From: an uncultured Clostridia bacterium
Lineage (GTDB): Bacteria; Bacillota; Clostridia; UBA1381
NCBI GenBank assembly: GCA_934454745.1
Contig: CAKSGP010000026.1
Location: 1-10,503 of the forward strand
Reading direction: 5' to 3'
Length of the DNA: 10,503 nucleotides
A program made the translations under genes and the position numbers. The notes beneath the pieces were generated by a model. That model saw only the letters and a list, made by a program, of their open reading frames with translations. It had not been told where the DNA came from and made no database searches. Below are positions 1 through 8,187 of the stretch, piece by piece; the stretch's first letter is position 1; each line of letters starts with the position of its first letter.

Positions 1-11
1 CAACCCCTCAC

Positions 12-51
12 AAAAATAAGATGTAAAAAACTCAAATTTTTACATCTTATT
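12..51 (-). terminator. Intrinsic terminator after wecB
   Basis: Read on the minus strand just past the wecB stop, AATAAGATGTAAAAA pairs perfectly with TTTTTACATCTTATT (15 bp; plus-strand arms at 15-29 and 37-51) around a 7-nt loop, followed by three more T residues. The stem is AT-rich and the trailing U-run is short, so strength is moderate. It lies 16 bp after the stop of the last gene of the six-gene operon, the expected place for its terminator. No gene is visible in bases 1-66. Confidence 0.75.
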
Positions 52-66
52 CTCTCCGTCAAATAT

Positions 67-1215
67 TTAATTAAATCTGTCAGGTTTATTATCGGATAAG
101 CCAAACTCATACAAAATTGCTTCACAAGTACGTCTTGATGCATCGCCGTCACCGTAAGGATTCGCCGCCTGAGCCATTTTATTGTACTCATCAGGACTGT
201 CAAGAAGCTCCTTTGCAAGAGTTTTTATAACGTCTTTATCAACTCCTGCAATCTTTACCGTTCCTGCACTGACAGCCTCAGGTCGCTCCGTTTCGCGGCG
301 AAGCACGAGCACAGGCTTTGCAAGTGCAGGAGCCTCCTCCTGTATACCGCCTGAGTCTGTCATAACCATAAAGCTACGTGCAATTGCGTTATGCAATTCC
401 ATAACGTCAAGAGGATCAATAAGATGTACTCTGTCCTTATCACCAAGTATCTCCCAAGCAACTTCACGGACAGCAGGATTTAAATGAACAGGGTAGATAA
501 CCTCTGTATCCTCATATTCATCAATTATTTCGGCGATTGCTGTGCATATATTGCGAAGCGGCTCACCAAGGTTTTCTCTGCGGTGTGCTGTTACTACTAT
601 AACACGTCTGTTCTCAAAATCAATGTTTCTTAAAAATTCATTTTCAAATTCATAATCATCTTTTACCGTTGTCTTTAGCGCATCAATTACTGTGTTACCT
701 GTTATATATATTTTCTCACTGTTAATATTTTCTTTTATAAGATTATCATAATTACGCTGTGTAGGCGAGAAATGGAGCTTTGCAATACGGCCTGTAAGCT
801 GACGGTTCATTTCCTCCGGGAAGGGACTGTAAATATCATAGGTTCTAAGACCTGCCTCAACGTGACCTACCGGGATTTGCTCATAGAATGCTGCCAGTGC
901 CGCAACAAAGCTTGTTGATGTGTCGCCGTGAACAAGAACTATATCTGGACGTTCTTTCTTGAACACTTCCTCCATACCCTCAAGAACACGTGTAGTAATT
1001 CCTGCAAGGCTCTGTCTTGTTTTCATAATATCAAGATCATAATCAGGCTTTATGCCGAATATATCAAGAACCTGATCAAGCATTTCTCTGTGCTGTGCCG
1101 TTACACATACGATAGGCTCTATATTTTCATACTTTTGCATTTCAAGTACAAGAGGACACATTTTAATCGCCTCCGGACGTGTGCCGAATACTGCCATTAC
1201 CCTTACTTTATTCAT
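67..1215 (-). CDS. wecB: UDP-N-acetylglucosamine 2-epimerase (non-hydrolysing)
   Basis: Cytosolic enzyme interconverting UDP-GlcNAc and UDP-ManNAc, the ManNAc donor for teichoic-acid linkage units and other surface polysaccharides. From the chosen start the protein has 382 aa, normal for the family. The N-terminal FGTRPEAIK motif is at about residue 10. Family-typical catalytic residues are visible: D98 (HGDTSTS), E120 (HVEAGLRT), the Glu pair at 134-135 (PFPEEMNR) and H211 (TAHRREN). The UDP-binding C-terminal half carries TDSGGIQEEAP and RRETERPEA. The frame is open further upstream (to 1269) but that would lie inside tagO. ATG 1215 has GAGG nine bases upstream (1225-1228) and overlaps the tagO stop by 8 bp, suggesting translational coupling. 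ATG 1221 is a close alternative with AGGAA ten bases upstream. The non-hydrolysing type is inferred from motifs and length; the NeuC hydrolysing type is less likely. Confidence 0.94.
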   Translation of the reverse strand: MNKVRVMAVFGTRPEAIKMCPLVLEMQKYENIEPIVCVTAQHREMLDQVLDIFGIKPDYDLDIMKTRQSLAGITTRVLEGMEEVFKKERPDIVLVHGDTSTSFVAALAAFYEQIPVGHVEAGLRTYDIYSPFPEEMNRQLTGRIAKLHFSPTQRNYDNLIKENINSEKIYITGNTVIDALKTTVKDDYEFENEFLRNIDFENRRVIVVTAHRRENLGEPLRNICTAIAEIIDEYEDTEVIYPVHLNPAVREVAWEILGDKDRVHLIDPLDVMELHNAIARSFMVMTDSGGIQEEAPALAKPVLVLRRETERPEAVSAGTVKIAGVDKDVIKTLAKELLDSPDEYNKMAQAANPYGDGDASRRTCEAILYEFGLSDNKPDRFN

Positions 1216-2299
1216 TTTCATCTGCCTCGCTTTCCTGAAGTTGAGAGTCTGTATCTGTCTTATGCACAAAGCTGTTTTTGCCCATCATAGTAGCTATTAA
1301 CAAGAATATCAAAACACATATTAAAAGCAGCATTGCTCTTAAAAATCTCTGTTCTGCAAGAAGTATTGATGTTATACCAAGCACTCCGCTGATTGCATAG
1401 AGAATAAATACTGTCTGTTTCTGGGAAAAGCCCATATCGTAAATTCTGTGATGAAGATGACCGCGGTCGGCAGTCATAGGATTTTTGCCTGTAAGAATTC
1501 TGCGTAGCATTGCAAACATTGCATCAAAAAGGGGCAAGCCAAGCATTATAATGGGAACTGCAAAGGATATTACCGCATAACTCTTAAACATTCCCTGAAC
1601 TGACAGTACTGCAAGCATATACCCCAAAAACATTGAACCGGTATCGCCCATAAATATTTTGGCAGGGTTAAAATTAAAGGGCAGAAAACCGAAGCAGGAA
1701 CCCATAAGTGCCAGGCCCATAAGTGCAATTCCGTATTCGTGATATGTTATTGCAATGAACACCAATGACATAGACATTATAGCAGATACACCCGCGGCAA
1801 GTCCATCAAGTCCGTCGATAAAGTTTACGGCATTTGTCATAAACACAATCCATAAAACAGTAACTGTTATGGATAGCCACGGAGGAAGGACCGCAAAAGG
1901 CGACTGACTGAATATATTCGGATTTGAAATGACCGATATTCGTATATCGCCGTAAAGCACTACTATTAATGCGGCAAGTATCTGAACAACAAATTTCAGT
2001 TTTGCATCAAGATTTTTGCAATCGTCTATTACTCCGAGTATTCCCAAAATTCCCGCACCAAAAAGAATTGAAACAAATTCCTTAGACCAGTTATCATTAA
2101 AGCTCAATATTGCAACCATAAATCCAAATATTATGGCAAGACCGCCTATTCTCGGCGTAGGGCGCTTATGCACACGCCGTTTATCTTTCGGTACATCAAC
2201 TGCACCTATTTTATATGCAAATCTGCGTACCAAGGGTGTTGTTGCGAATGTAAATATAAAAGCTATTACAAACGCAAATATCATATTCGCGTAGTCCAT
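1208..2299 (-). CDS. tagO: Undecaprenyl-phosphate GlcNAc-1-phosphate transferase (WecA/TagO type)
   Basis: Polytopic membrane enzyme of the MraY/WecA family that transfers a sugar-1-phosphate (GlcNAc-1-P in TagO/WecA) from UDP-sugar to undecaprenyl phosphate. This is the first lipid-linked step in wall teichoic acid or surface polysaccharide assembly. The 363-aa product is largely hydrophobic, with roughly ten or eleven membrane segments. It has the family's cytoplasmic signatures in order: DD at 92-93 followed by NLDAK, NFIDGLDGLA at 159-168, GDTGS at 218-222 and the HLHH box at 281-284. The acidic, hydrophilic C-terminus (from about 345) is probably cytoplasmic. AGAAAGGA lies about nine bases before ATG 2299. 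It is the fifth gene of the operon and overlaps wecB, which makes UDP-ManNAc for the likely next step. MraY is excluded by the WecA-like HLHH box and by context; sugar specificity cannot be read from sequence. Confidence 0.92.
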   Translation of the reverse strand: MDYANMIFAFVIAFIFTFATTPLVRRFAYKIGAVDVPKDKRRVHKRPTPRIGGLAIIFGFMVAILSFNDNWSKEFVSILFGAGILGILGVIDDCKNLDAKLKFVVQILAALIVVLYGDIRISVISNPNIFSQSPFAVLPPWLSITVTVLWIVFMTNAVNFIDGLDGLAAGVSAIMSMSLVFIAITYHEYGIALMGLALMGSCFGFLPFNFNPAKIFMGDTGSMFLGYMLAVLSVQGMFKSYAVISFAVPIIMLGLPLFDAMFAMLRRILTGKNPMTADRGHLHHRIYDMGFSQKQTVFILYAISGVLGITSILLAEQRFLRAMLLLICVLIFLLIATMMGKNSFVHKTDTDSQLQESEADENE

Positions 2300-2344
2300 T
2301 GTACATTTTCCTTTCTGATGTGTATAGTCAGTCAGTTAAAAAGG

Positions 2345-3370
2345 TTATTCTACAATAAATCCGACCTTTTTATAAACCTTTTTCAATGTTCTGTTTGCCA
2401 GACGGTGTGCAGATTCAGCACCGTTTTTATAAATATCGACAAGATATGCCTTATCCTTGACTATTCTGTCGTACTCCTCACGTATAGGACGGATTACCTC
2501 AACTACTGCATCGGCAACCGCACTCTTGAATACTCCGTAGCCCTGTCCCTCAAAGCTCTTTGCTACATTCTTGGGGGTGCTGTCGGTCATAACAGCCATA
2601 ATACTCAAAAGATTATTAATTCCTGCCTTTGTATCATCATCAGGACGATACTCTATTACTCCCTCACTGTCGGTTACAGCACCCTTTATTTTCTTTGAGA
2701 TTACGTTAAAATCATCCATCATTGAAATGAATGCCTTCGGATTCGGGTCTGATTTTGACATTTTTTTTGTAGGCTCTGTCAGGCTCATTATTTTTGCACC
2801 TGACTTAACAAGCAAGCCCTCGGGGATTTTGAATACATCGCCGTAAAGTGCATTGAAACGCTGTGCAATATCACGGCATATTTCAATATGCTGCATCTGG
2901 TCCTTTCCAACCGGTACAAGGTCCGTATTGTACAATAAAATATCTGATGCCATAAGCACAGGGTATGTGAATAATCCTGCATTTATGTTGTCTGCGTGAC
3001 GTGCACTCTTGTCTTTAAACTGTGTCATTCTTTGTAGCTCGCCCATATATGTGTAGCAATTAAGCACCCAGGCAAGCTCAGCGTGTGCACTGTTATGTGA
3101 CTGTATAAATAAAGTACACTTCTTTGGGTCTAGTCCGCAGGCAATGTAAAGTGCCAGGAGTTCAAGGGTACGTTTACGAAGCTCTGCAGGAGTCTGTCTT
3201 ACGGTTATTGTATGCAAATCCATCATTGCAAAAATACATTCGTAATCATCCTGAAGGCTTACCCAGTTCTTTATTGCACCAAGATAGTTGCCAAGGGTAA
3301 TGTTTCCCGATGGCTGTACGCCCGAAAAAATACGTTTTTTCGGCTCCTGTGCCGTAATATTCTGTTCCAT
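2345..3370 (-). CDS. trpS: Tryptophanyl-tRNA synthetase
   Basis: Class Ic synthetase charging tRNA-Trp with tryptophan using ATP, cytosolic, normally a homodimer. Length is 341 aa, typical for bacteria. The N-terminal catalytic domain begins with GVQPSGNITLGNYLGA, in which TLGN (25-28) is the TrpRS form of the HIGH box. YPVLMASDILLY (136-147) carries the tryptophan-recognising Asp143. GKDQMQHIE (155-163) and the KMSKS loop (203-207, followed by DPN) complete the active site. Start ATG 3370 has an excellent AAGGAG (3379-3384) eight bases upstream. The gene begins 24 bp after the aminotransferase stop, so it is read through from the gltX promoter. There is no room for a T-box or trp-type leader directly upstream, unlike many Firmicute trpS genes, so no tryptophan-specific control is visible here. 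Confidence 0.97.
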   Translation of the reverse strand: MEQNITAQEPKKRIFSGVQPSGNITLGNYLGAIKNWVSLQDDYECIFAMMDLHTITVRQTPAELRKRTLELLALYIACGLDPKKCTLFIQSHNSAHAELAWVLNCYTYMGELQRMTQFKDKSARHADNINAGLFTYPVLMASDILLYNTDLVPVGKDQMQHIEICRDIAQRFNALYGDVFKIPEGLLVKSGAKIMSLTEPTKKMSKSDPNPKAFISMMDDFNVISKKIKGAVTDSEGVIEYRPDDDTKAGINNLLSIMAVMTDSTPKNVAKSFEGQGYGVFKSAVADAVVEVIRPIREEYDRIVKDKAYLVDIYKNGAESAHRLANRTLKKVYKKVGFIVE

Positions 3371-3394
3371 TTTCTATTCTCCTTAGCGTTAGAT

Positions 3395-4591
3395 TTATAG
3401 CAATTCTGTTAAAACCTCGCCCAAACGGCGGATTGCCTCGGTTATGTTTTCCTTTGAGGCTGATGAAAAGTTCAGTCTGAACTGATTTGAGGGAAGCTTC
3501 TGGTCGATTGCAAAGTTGCTTCCCGGCACGATTGCTACCTTTTTCTCAAGTGCTTTATCCACTATTACGGATACATCTGTGATACTTGGGCACTTACACC
3601 ATAAGAATATACCACCGTCAGGCTCAGTCCACGTAACCTTTCCCTTAGGGAAGTATTCGTGGATAGCGGCTATCATACAATCGCACTTTTCCTTATATAG
3701 CTTTCTGTTTTTTTCTATATATGTGTCAATGTTGTATTTTTTCATAAACTGTACACACATAAGCTGAGTAAGCATTGGAGTATGTACGTCGTTAACCTGC
3801 TTAAGCATCTCAATCTTTTCTAATAGCTGCGGATGACCTATTATATATCCAAGACGCATACCGGGTGATAGAATTTTCGAGAATGAACCGCAGTATATTA
3901 CACGGTCCTCTGTATCAAGAGATTTTAAAGTGGGGATTTCCTCACCCTTAAATCTCAAATCGCCGTATGGGTTATCCTCTATTATAAGCACATTATATTC
4001 TGATGCAAGCTCAAGCAATCTCTTACGTTTTAGCAGACTCATTGTTGTGCCTGTGGGGTTTTGGAATGTAGGGATCGTGTATAACAGCTTTGCATCAGGA
4101 TTTGCCTTAAGTACTTCCTCAAGCATTGCCATATCCATACCATCGTCCTCAACATCTACACCTACAAGCTCACATTCATAGGTACGGAATGCGTTAAGAC
4201 TTCCGATAAAGCTCGGACTTTCTACAATAATTTTATCGCCCTTATTGATAATAGCCTTTGCTGTAAGGTCTATACCCTGGTTTGCACCTGTTGTTATAAT
4301 AACCGCATCAGTGTCCTTATACGCACCAACCTTTTTTGCACGCTCTATGGCACATTCCTTCATTTTCGGATGACCGTCGGTTGTGCCGTACTGTAAAGCA
4401 GGTATTGGGCTTGTCATAAGAATTTTACCTGCAATCTTTGAAAGCTCATCTGACGGGAAAAGCTCTGCTGCAGGATTGCCGCCGGCAAGTGAAATTATCT
4501 CCGGATCAGCCATACGCTTAAACATTTCACGTATAGCCGAACCTTTCATAGGTTTTACTCTGTCTGCAAAAAACTCGCTGTAATCTATCAT
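3395..4591 (-). CDS. PLP-dependent aminotransferase, class I/II (ARO8/LysN-like)
   Basis: Fold-type I pyridoxal-phosphate aminotransferase of the group annotated as ARO8/YdcR-like or 2-aminoadipate aminotransferase, here without an N-terminal GntR DNA-binding domain, so it is a stand-alone enzyme and not a MocR regulator. Visible residues: Schiff-base lysine K239 in GSFSKILSPGMR, Asp206 in EDNPYG (contacts the PLP ring nitrogen), Asn178 in QNPTG, Arg246 (phosphate binding) and Arg372 in FRLNFS (substrate carboxylate). N-terminal LAGGNP and Y68-G69 are typical of this clade. Length is 398 aa. Start ATG 4591 has AGAGG eight bases upstream. It sits 18 bp after glnS and 24 bp before trpS. Family members use aromatic, branched or 2-aminoadipate substrates with glutamate/2-oxoglutarate; the actual substrate cannot be told here. 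Confidence 0.9.
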   Translation of the reverse strand: MIDYSEFFADRVKPMKGSAIREMFKRMADPEIISLAGGNPAAELFPSDELSKIAGKILMTSPIPALQYGTTDGHPKMKECAIERAKKVGAYKDTDAVIITTGANQGIDLTAKAIINKGDKIIVESPSFIGSLNAFRTYECELVGVDVEDDGMDMAMLEEVLKANPDAKLLYTIPTFQNPTGTTMSLLKRKRLLELASEYNVLIIEDNPYGDLRFKGEEIPTLKSLDTEDRVIYCGSFSKILSPGMRLGYIIGHPQLLEKIEMLKQVNDVHTPMLTQLMCVQFMKKYNIDTYIEKNRKLYKEKCDCMIAAIHEYFPKGKVTWTEPDGGIFLWCKCPSITDVSVIVDKALEKKVAIVPGSNFAIDQKLPSNQFRLNFSSASKENITEAIRRLGEVLTELL

Positions 4592-4609
4592 TTCCTTATC
4601 CTCTCAATT

Positions 4610-6277
4610 CTATTTATTCTGCTTGCTCCAGGAATCCTTAAGTCCTACTGTGCGGTTGAATACAAGCCTATCCTCTGTTGAATCTCTGTCGACACAGAAA
4701 TAGCCCTGACGCATAAACTGGAATTTATCGCCTTCCTTTGCGTTCTTTAGTCCACTTTCTATCTTGGCGTTAGGCATAATAACAACGCTGTTGGGATTTA
4801 TGTTCTGTGTAAAGCTTTCTACACCTGTTTCATCTGAGGGATTTGCTACTGTAAACAATCTGTCATAGAGTCTTACCTCAGCATCAACTGCACTCTTTGC
4901 ACTTACGAAATGGATTGTACCCTTAACCTTACGTTTATCCTCTGTATCTCCACCCTTTGAATCAGGAGCATAATTACAATGAACAACCGTAACATTTCCG
5001 TCTGCATCCTTTTCACAGCCTGTTGCTGTAACATAATATGCACCTTTAAGACGGATTTCTCTACCCGGAACCATTCTCTTGTATTTGTTGGGTGCTTCCT
5101 CTAAGAAGTCGTCACGCTCAATATACAGATACTTTGAAAATTCAACCTCTCTTGTTCCCATTGACGGATCCTCAGGATTTACCTCAACCTCAAAGGTTTC
5201 AACCATATCCTCCGGATAATTGTCAACAACAAGCTTTATTGGGTCAAGAACTGCCATAGCACGCGGTGCACGTTTGTTCAAATCCTCTCTTATGCAAGCC
5301 TCAAGCATAGCAAAATCAATAACACTATTTGCCTTTGCAACACCTATACGCTCGCAGAAATCACGGATTGATTCAGGAGTATAGCCTCTGCGGCGCATAC
5401 CGCACAATGTTGACATTCTCGGATCGTCCCAACCGCTTACTATTCCGTCCTGAACAAGCTTTAAGCAACGTCTTTTTGATGTAAGTGTGTAGTTCAGATT
5501 CATTCTCGCAAATTCAATCTGACGTGACGGTTCGGGATAGCCGACCTCTTGCAAGAACCAATTATATATGGGACGGTGATCCTCAAATTCAAGTGAACAC
5601 AGAGAATGTGTAACACCCTCAACTGTATCTGAAATCGGGTGTGCGAAATCATACATGGGGTATACGCACCACTTATCTCCTGTACGGTGGTGGGTTGCAC
5701 GCAAAATTCTGTATATAACAGGATCACGCATATTAAGATTAGGTGATGCCATATCAATCTTTGCACGCAATACCTTTGATCCGTCAGGGAATTCACCATT
5801 TGTCATTCGGTTAAACAAGTCAAGGTTTTCCTCGATTGAACGGTCACGATAGGGACTGTTCTTGCCCGGCTCCGTCAAGGTGCCTCTGTATTCTCTTATT
5901 TGGTCTGCTGTAAGATCACACACATAGGCCTTGCCCTTCTTTATAAGCTCGATTGCCGCACGGTGTAGCTCGTCAAAATAATCAGATGCGTAATATACGT
6001 TTTTCCAATTGAATCCAAGCCACTTGATATCCTCCATTATTGAATCAACGTATTCGACGTCCTCTTTTGTAGGGTTTGTATCATCAAGACGCAGATTACA
6101 CTCGCCGTTGTATTTTTCTGCCATACCGAAATCAATACATATAGCCTTTGCGTGACCTATATGCAGATATCCGTTAGGCTCCGGAGGAAATCGTGTCTGG
6201 ACGTGATCATAATGACCTGCCTCCAAATCCTTATCTATTGCCTCCTCAATGAAATTTCTTGAATATACTTCTTCCAT
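4610..6277 (-). CDS. glnS: Glutaminyl-tRNA synthetase
   Basis: Class Ib synthetase charging tRNA-Gln directly with glutamine. At 555 aa it matches the E. coli enzyme in length. The catalytic domain opens with FPPEPNGYLHIGHAKAI (HIGH at 39-42). The second ATP signature reads LTSKRR (265-270) where E. coli has MSKRK, a mild variation. The YDFAHPISD stretch around residue 210, the LEFEDHRP stretch at 229-236 and the following anticodon-binding beta-barrel region fit GlnRS rather than GluRS. Start ATG 6277 has GGAG nine bases upstream; the stop is TAG. It follows gltX by 18 bp. Most Gram-positive bacteria lack GlnRS and make Gln-tRNA through GluRS plus GatCAB. GlnRS in a Clostridia-like genome therefore suggests an acquired direct route, possibly alongside the amidation route; the window does not show gatCAB. 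Confidence 0.97.
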   Translation of the reverse strand: MEEVYSRNFIEEAIDKDLEAGHYDHVQTRFPPEPNGYLHIGHAKAICIDFGMAEKYNGECNLRLDDTNPTKEDVEYVDSIMEDIKWLGFNWKNVYYASDYFDELHRAAIELIKKGKAYVCDLTADQIREYRGTLTEPGKNSPYRDRSIEENLDLFNRMTNGEFPDGSKVLRAKIDMASPNLNMRDPVIYRILRATHHRTGDKWCVYPMYDFAHPISDTVEGVTHSLCSLEFEDHRPIYNWFLQEVGYPEPSRQIEFARMNLNYTLTSKRRCLKLVQDGIVSGWDDPRMSTLCGMRRRGYTPESIRDFCERIGVAKANSVIDFAMLEACIREDLNKRAPRAMAVLDPIKLVVDNYPEDMVETFEVEVNPEDPSMGTREVEFSKYLYIERDDFLEEAPNKYKRMVPGREIRLKGAYYVTATGCEKDADGNVTVVHCNYAPDSKGGDTEDKRKVKGTIHFVSAKSAVDAEVRLYDRLFTVANPSDETGVESFTQNINPNSVVIMPNAKIESGLKNAKEGDKFQFMRQGYFCVDRDSTEDRLVFNRTVGLKDSWSKQNK

Positions 6278-6295
6278 TTTATAATTCTCCGTTGG

Positions 6296-7948
6296 TTATA
6301 TTTTTTCTATTGCACTCTTTATACGCTCTTTTACTTTTTCCTCGCCAAGCGTCTGCATTATTGAGTATAGGTCAGGTGTATTAAGTCTGCCTGTTACCGC
6401 TACTCTTATAACGCCCGCAACATCGCCTGCATGGCCTTTATACATATCGGGATTAGCCTTGAAATCCTTTGGTGATTTAGCAAATCCAAGCTCCTCTGCA
6501 AGTGCCTGAACTGTGGGGAACCAATCCTCACCCGGTACATTGTGGTCATATTTTTCAAGATACTTTGTCAGTATCTGTCGCTTATCATCATCTGATACGT
6601 TATCTGCCCAGCCTAATACGCCGTCAAAAAGCTCGTCATAGAAATATGCGATGTAGTCCTTGATTTCAGACCATTTACCTATATCCTTTCTCGGCTTTTT
6701 GTTACCACGCTCTATTGAGAATATGCTCTTTGCATACTCTGTATCACGCATGATAAGTGAGTTTAGCTCGCTGTCATATTCACTGCTCCAGGCTGTAACT
6801 GCATCAAAGACCTCCTGAGTGGTCATTGTTGAGATATATGTTTTTGATATATCGTGAAGCTTAACTATATCAAATAATGCTCCTGCTTTGCTCATTTTTG
6901 AGAGCATAAATCCAAACTTTTCTATGCTTTCCGTCTTATTTGCACGACGCCAATCCTCGTAGTTTGAGTTGGCTATGGTCATAAGATACTCATTTACCGC
7001 ACCTGCAGGATATCCTGCCTCTGCATAGAAGCTTACGGCAGCTTCAGGGTCCTTGCGCTTTGAAAGCTTACGCTTTCCGCCTGTTTCTGAATCCTCTTTC
7101 ATAATCGGCGAAATATGTGCATATTTAGGTGCTTTAAATCCAAGCACATAGAAAAGCTGTAAATGAATAGGCACTGACGAAAGCCATTCATCACCTCGTG
7201 TTACATGGGTTGTGTGCATTAAATGATCATCAATTGCGTGAGCAAAATGATATGTGGGGGTATGATCCTTCTTAAGGAGAACTATGTCAAGAATGTTTTC
7301 GGGCATCTCAACCTTACCTCTTATCTCGTCCTTAAAGGATATTCTGCCTTCAGGCTTTCCGGGAGATTTCAAGCGGATAACGTATTCGTCACCATTGTCT
7401 ATTCTTTTCTTCGCCTCTTCGACTGTTATATCCCTGTACTTTGCATACTTTCCGTAAATGCCGGGCAACTCCTTGTTCTGCTCCTGCGCCTGACGGACCT
7501 CTGCTATTTCCTCCTCTGTCATAAAGCACGGATATGCGAGTCCTCGTTCTACAAGGGACTTTACATATGCGTGATAAATATGGTTTCTCTTACTTTGGGT
7601 ATATGGGCCGTATTCACCCTTTTCATCAGTTTCGTTTAATGCACCCTCATCGGGAACTATTCCAAAATCTCTTAGCCCGTTTACCATTCCTATAACACCA
7701 TTTTCAACCTCACGTTTCTTATCCGTGTCCTCAATTCTCAGATAGAACACGCCGTCGTTTCCAGCTGTATTTGCCGCAACGAATGCAGCAAACAGGCTTC
7801 CAAAATGCAAAAATCCCGTTGGCGACGGCGCAAAACGTGTCACCTTCGCACCTTCGGGTAATTGTCGTTTAGGGTACATTGCCTCATAATCAGCGGGCGT
7901 TTTATCAACGGAACCGAAAAGGAGTTCTGCCATCTTTATATTATCCAT
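6296..7948 (-). CDS. gltX: Glutamyl-tRNA synthetase, divergent long form
   Basis: Class Ib synthetase for glutamate. It has FAPSPTGFLHFGSL (HIGH equivalent HFGS at 48-51), the acidic substrate motif LRIEDTD (70-76), HVTRGDEWLSSVP (248-260) and the KMSKS equivalent KLSKR (294-298). At 550 aa it is longer than the common bacterial enzyme (about 470-490 aa). It has an unusual extension of about 35 residues before the catalytic motif, and lacks a clear multi-cysteine zinc site (only C141 in the PCFMTEEE segment). It resembles a second GltX clade common in gut Clostridia, so another gltX may exist elsewhere. It is first in the operon: promoter at 7998-8026, leader about 43 nt, AAGGA about ten bases before ATG 7948. 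With GlnRS encoded next door, a discriminating (tRNA-Glu-only) enzyme is plausible but unproven. Confidence 0.94.
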   Translation of the reverse strand: MDNIKMAELLFGSVDKTPADYEAMYPKRQLPEGAKVTRFAPSPTGFLHFGSLFAAFVAANTAGNDGVFYLRIEDTDKKREVENGVIGMVNGLRDFGIVPDEGALNETDEKGEYGPYTQSKRNHIYHAYVKSLVERGLAYPCFMTEEEIAEVRQAQEQNKELPGIYGKYAKYRDITVEEAKKRIDNGDEYVIRLKSPGKPEGRISFKDEIRGKVEMPENILDIVLLKKDHTPTYHFAHAIDDHLMHTTHVTRGDEWLSSVPIHLQLFYVLGFKAPKYAHISPIMKEDSETGGKRKLSKRKDPEAAVSFYAEAGYPAGAVNEYLMTIANSNYEDWRRANKTESIEKFGFMLSKMSKAGALFDIVKLHDISKTYISTMTTQEVFDAVTAWSSEYDSELNSLIMRDTEYAKSIFSIERGNKKPRKDIGKWSEIKDYIAYFYDELFDGVLGWADNVSDDDKRQILTKYLEKYDHNVPGEDWFPTVQALAEELGFAKSPKDFKANPDMYKGHAGDVAGVIRVAVTGRLNTPDLYSIMQTLGEEKVKERIKSAIEKI

Positions 7949-7997
7949 TTATACCAATTCCTTCCACTTTTGGTTATCAGTCACACTATTTTATTAT

Positions 7998-8026
7998 ATT
8001 ATAACGCATTGTACGAAAAATATCAA
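7998..8026 (-). promoter_or_regulatory. Sigma-A-type promoter of the gltX operon
   Basis: On the minus strand TTGATA (8021-8026) and a perfect TATAAT (7998-8003) are separated by exactly 17 bp, followed by an AT-rich start region. Transcription would begin near 7991, leaving a leader of about 43 nt before gltX. That is too short for a T-box. This is the only obvious promoter for the six minus-strand genes; none was seen in the short gaps between them. Confidence 0.85.
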
Positions 8027-8106
8027 GTAAAAAAAGCGAAAAGTCTTTTATTTATTGCCATTTATCACTGATTTTTTTAAATAAATCATACTTTAGAAAA
8101 AAACTC

Positions 8107-8135
8107 TTGATTTTTGTGCCTTATTCTGTTATAAT
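8107..8135 (+). promoter_or_regulatory. Sigma-A-type promoter of tRNA-Leu
   Basis: TTGATT (8107-8112), a 17-bp spacer and a perfect TATAAT (8130-8135) lie upstream of the tRNA. The predicted start is near 8142, giving a 5' leader of about 45 nt to be removed by RNase P. This promoter is divergent from that of gltX. The roughly 80 bp between the two -35 boxes is AT-rich with A and T runs that could act as UP elements; no gene is seen there. Confidence 0.85.
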
Positions 8136-8187
8136 ATTGTAAGTTGGTTGTAACAATGATTTGTCTTACACAAATAAATTTAATAAT

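Noticed and set aside
1216..1269. Upstream extension of wecB to give a 400-aa protein
   Set aside because: The extra residues are encoded within the tagO 3' end and do not look like the WecB N-terminus; good SD spacing supports ATG 1215 (or 1221).
2300..2344. Tandem GACT/ACTG-like repeat in the trpS-tagO gap as a regulatory element
   Set aside because: Only about three imperfect 4-bp units, no promoter boxes with proper spacing; likely chance.
2168..2698. 176-codon plus-strand frame spanning the tagO-trpS gap
   Set aside because: Antisense to two clearly identified genes, cysteine- and tyrosine-rich in the way of spurious frames, no matching promoter seen.
7223..7639. 138-codon open frame on the plus strand antisense to gltX
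   Set aside because: It lies wholly inside a well-supported synthetase gene, has no recognisable protein features and no convincing ribosome binding site; a shadow of gltX codon usage.
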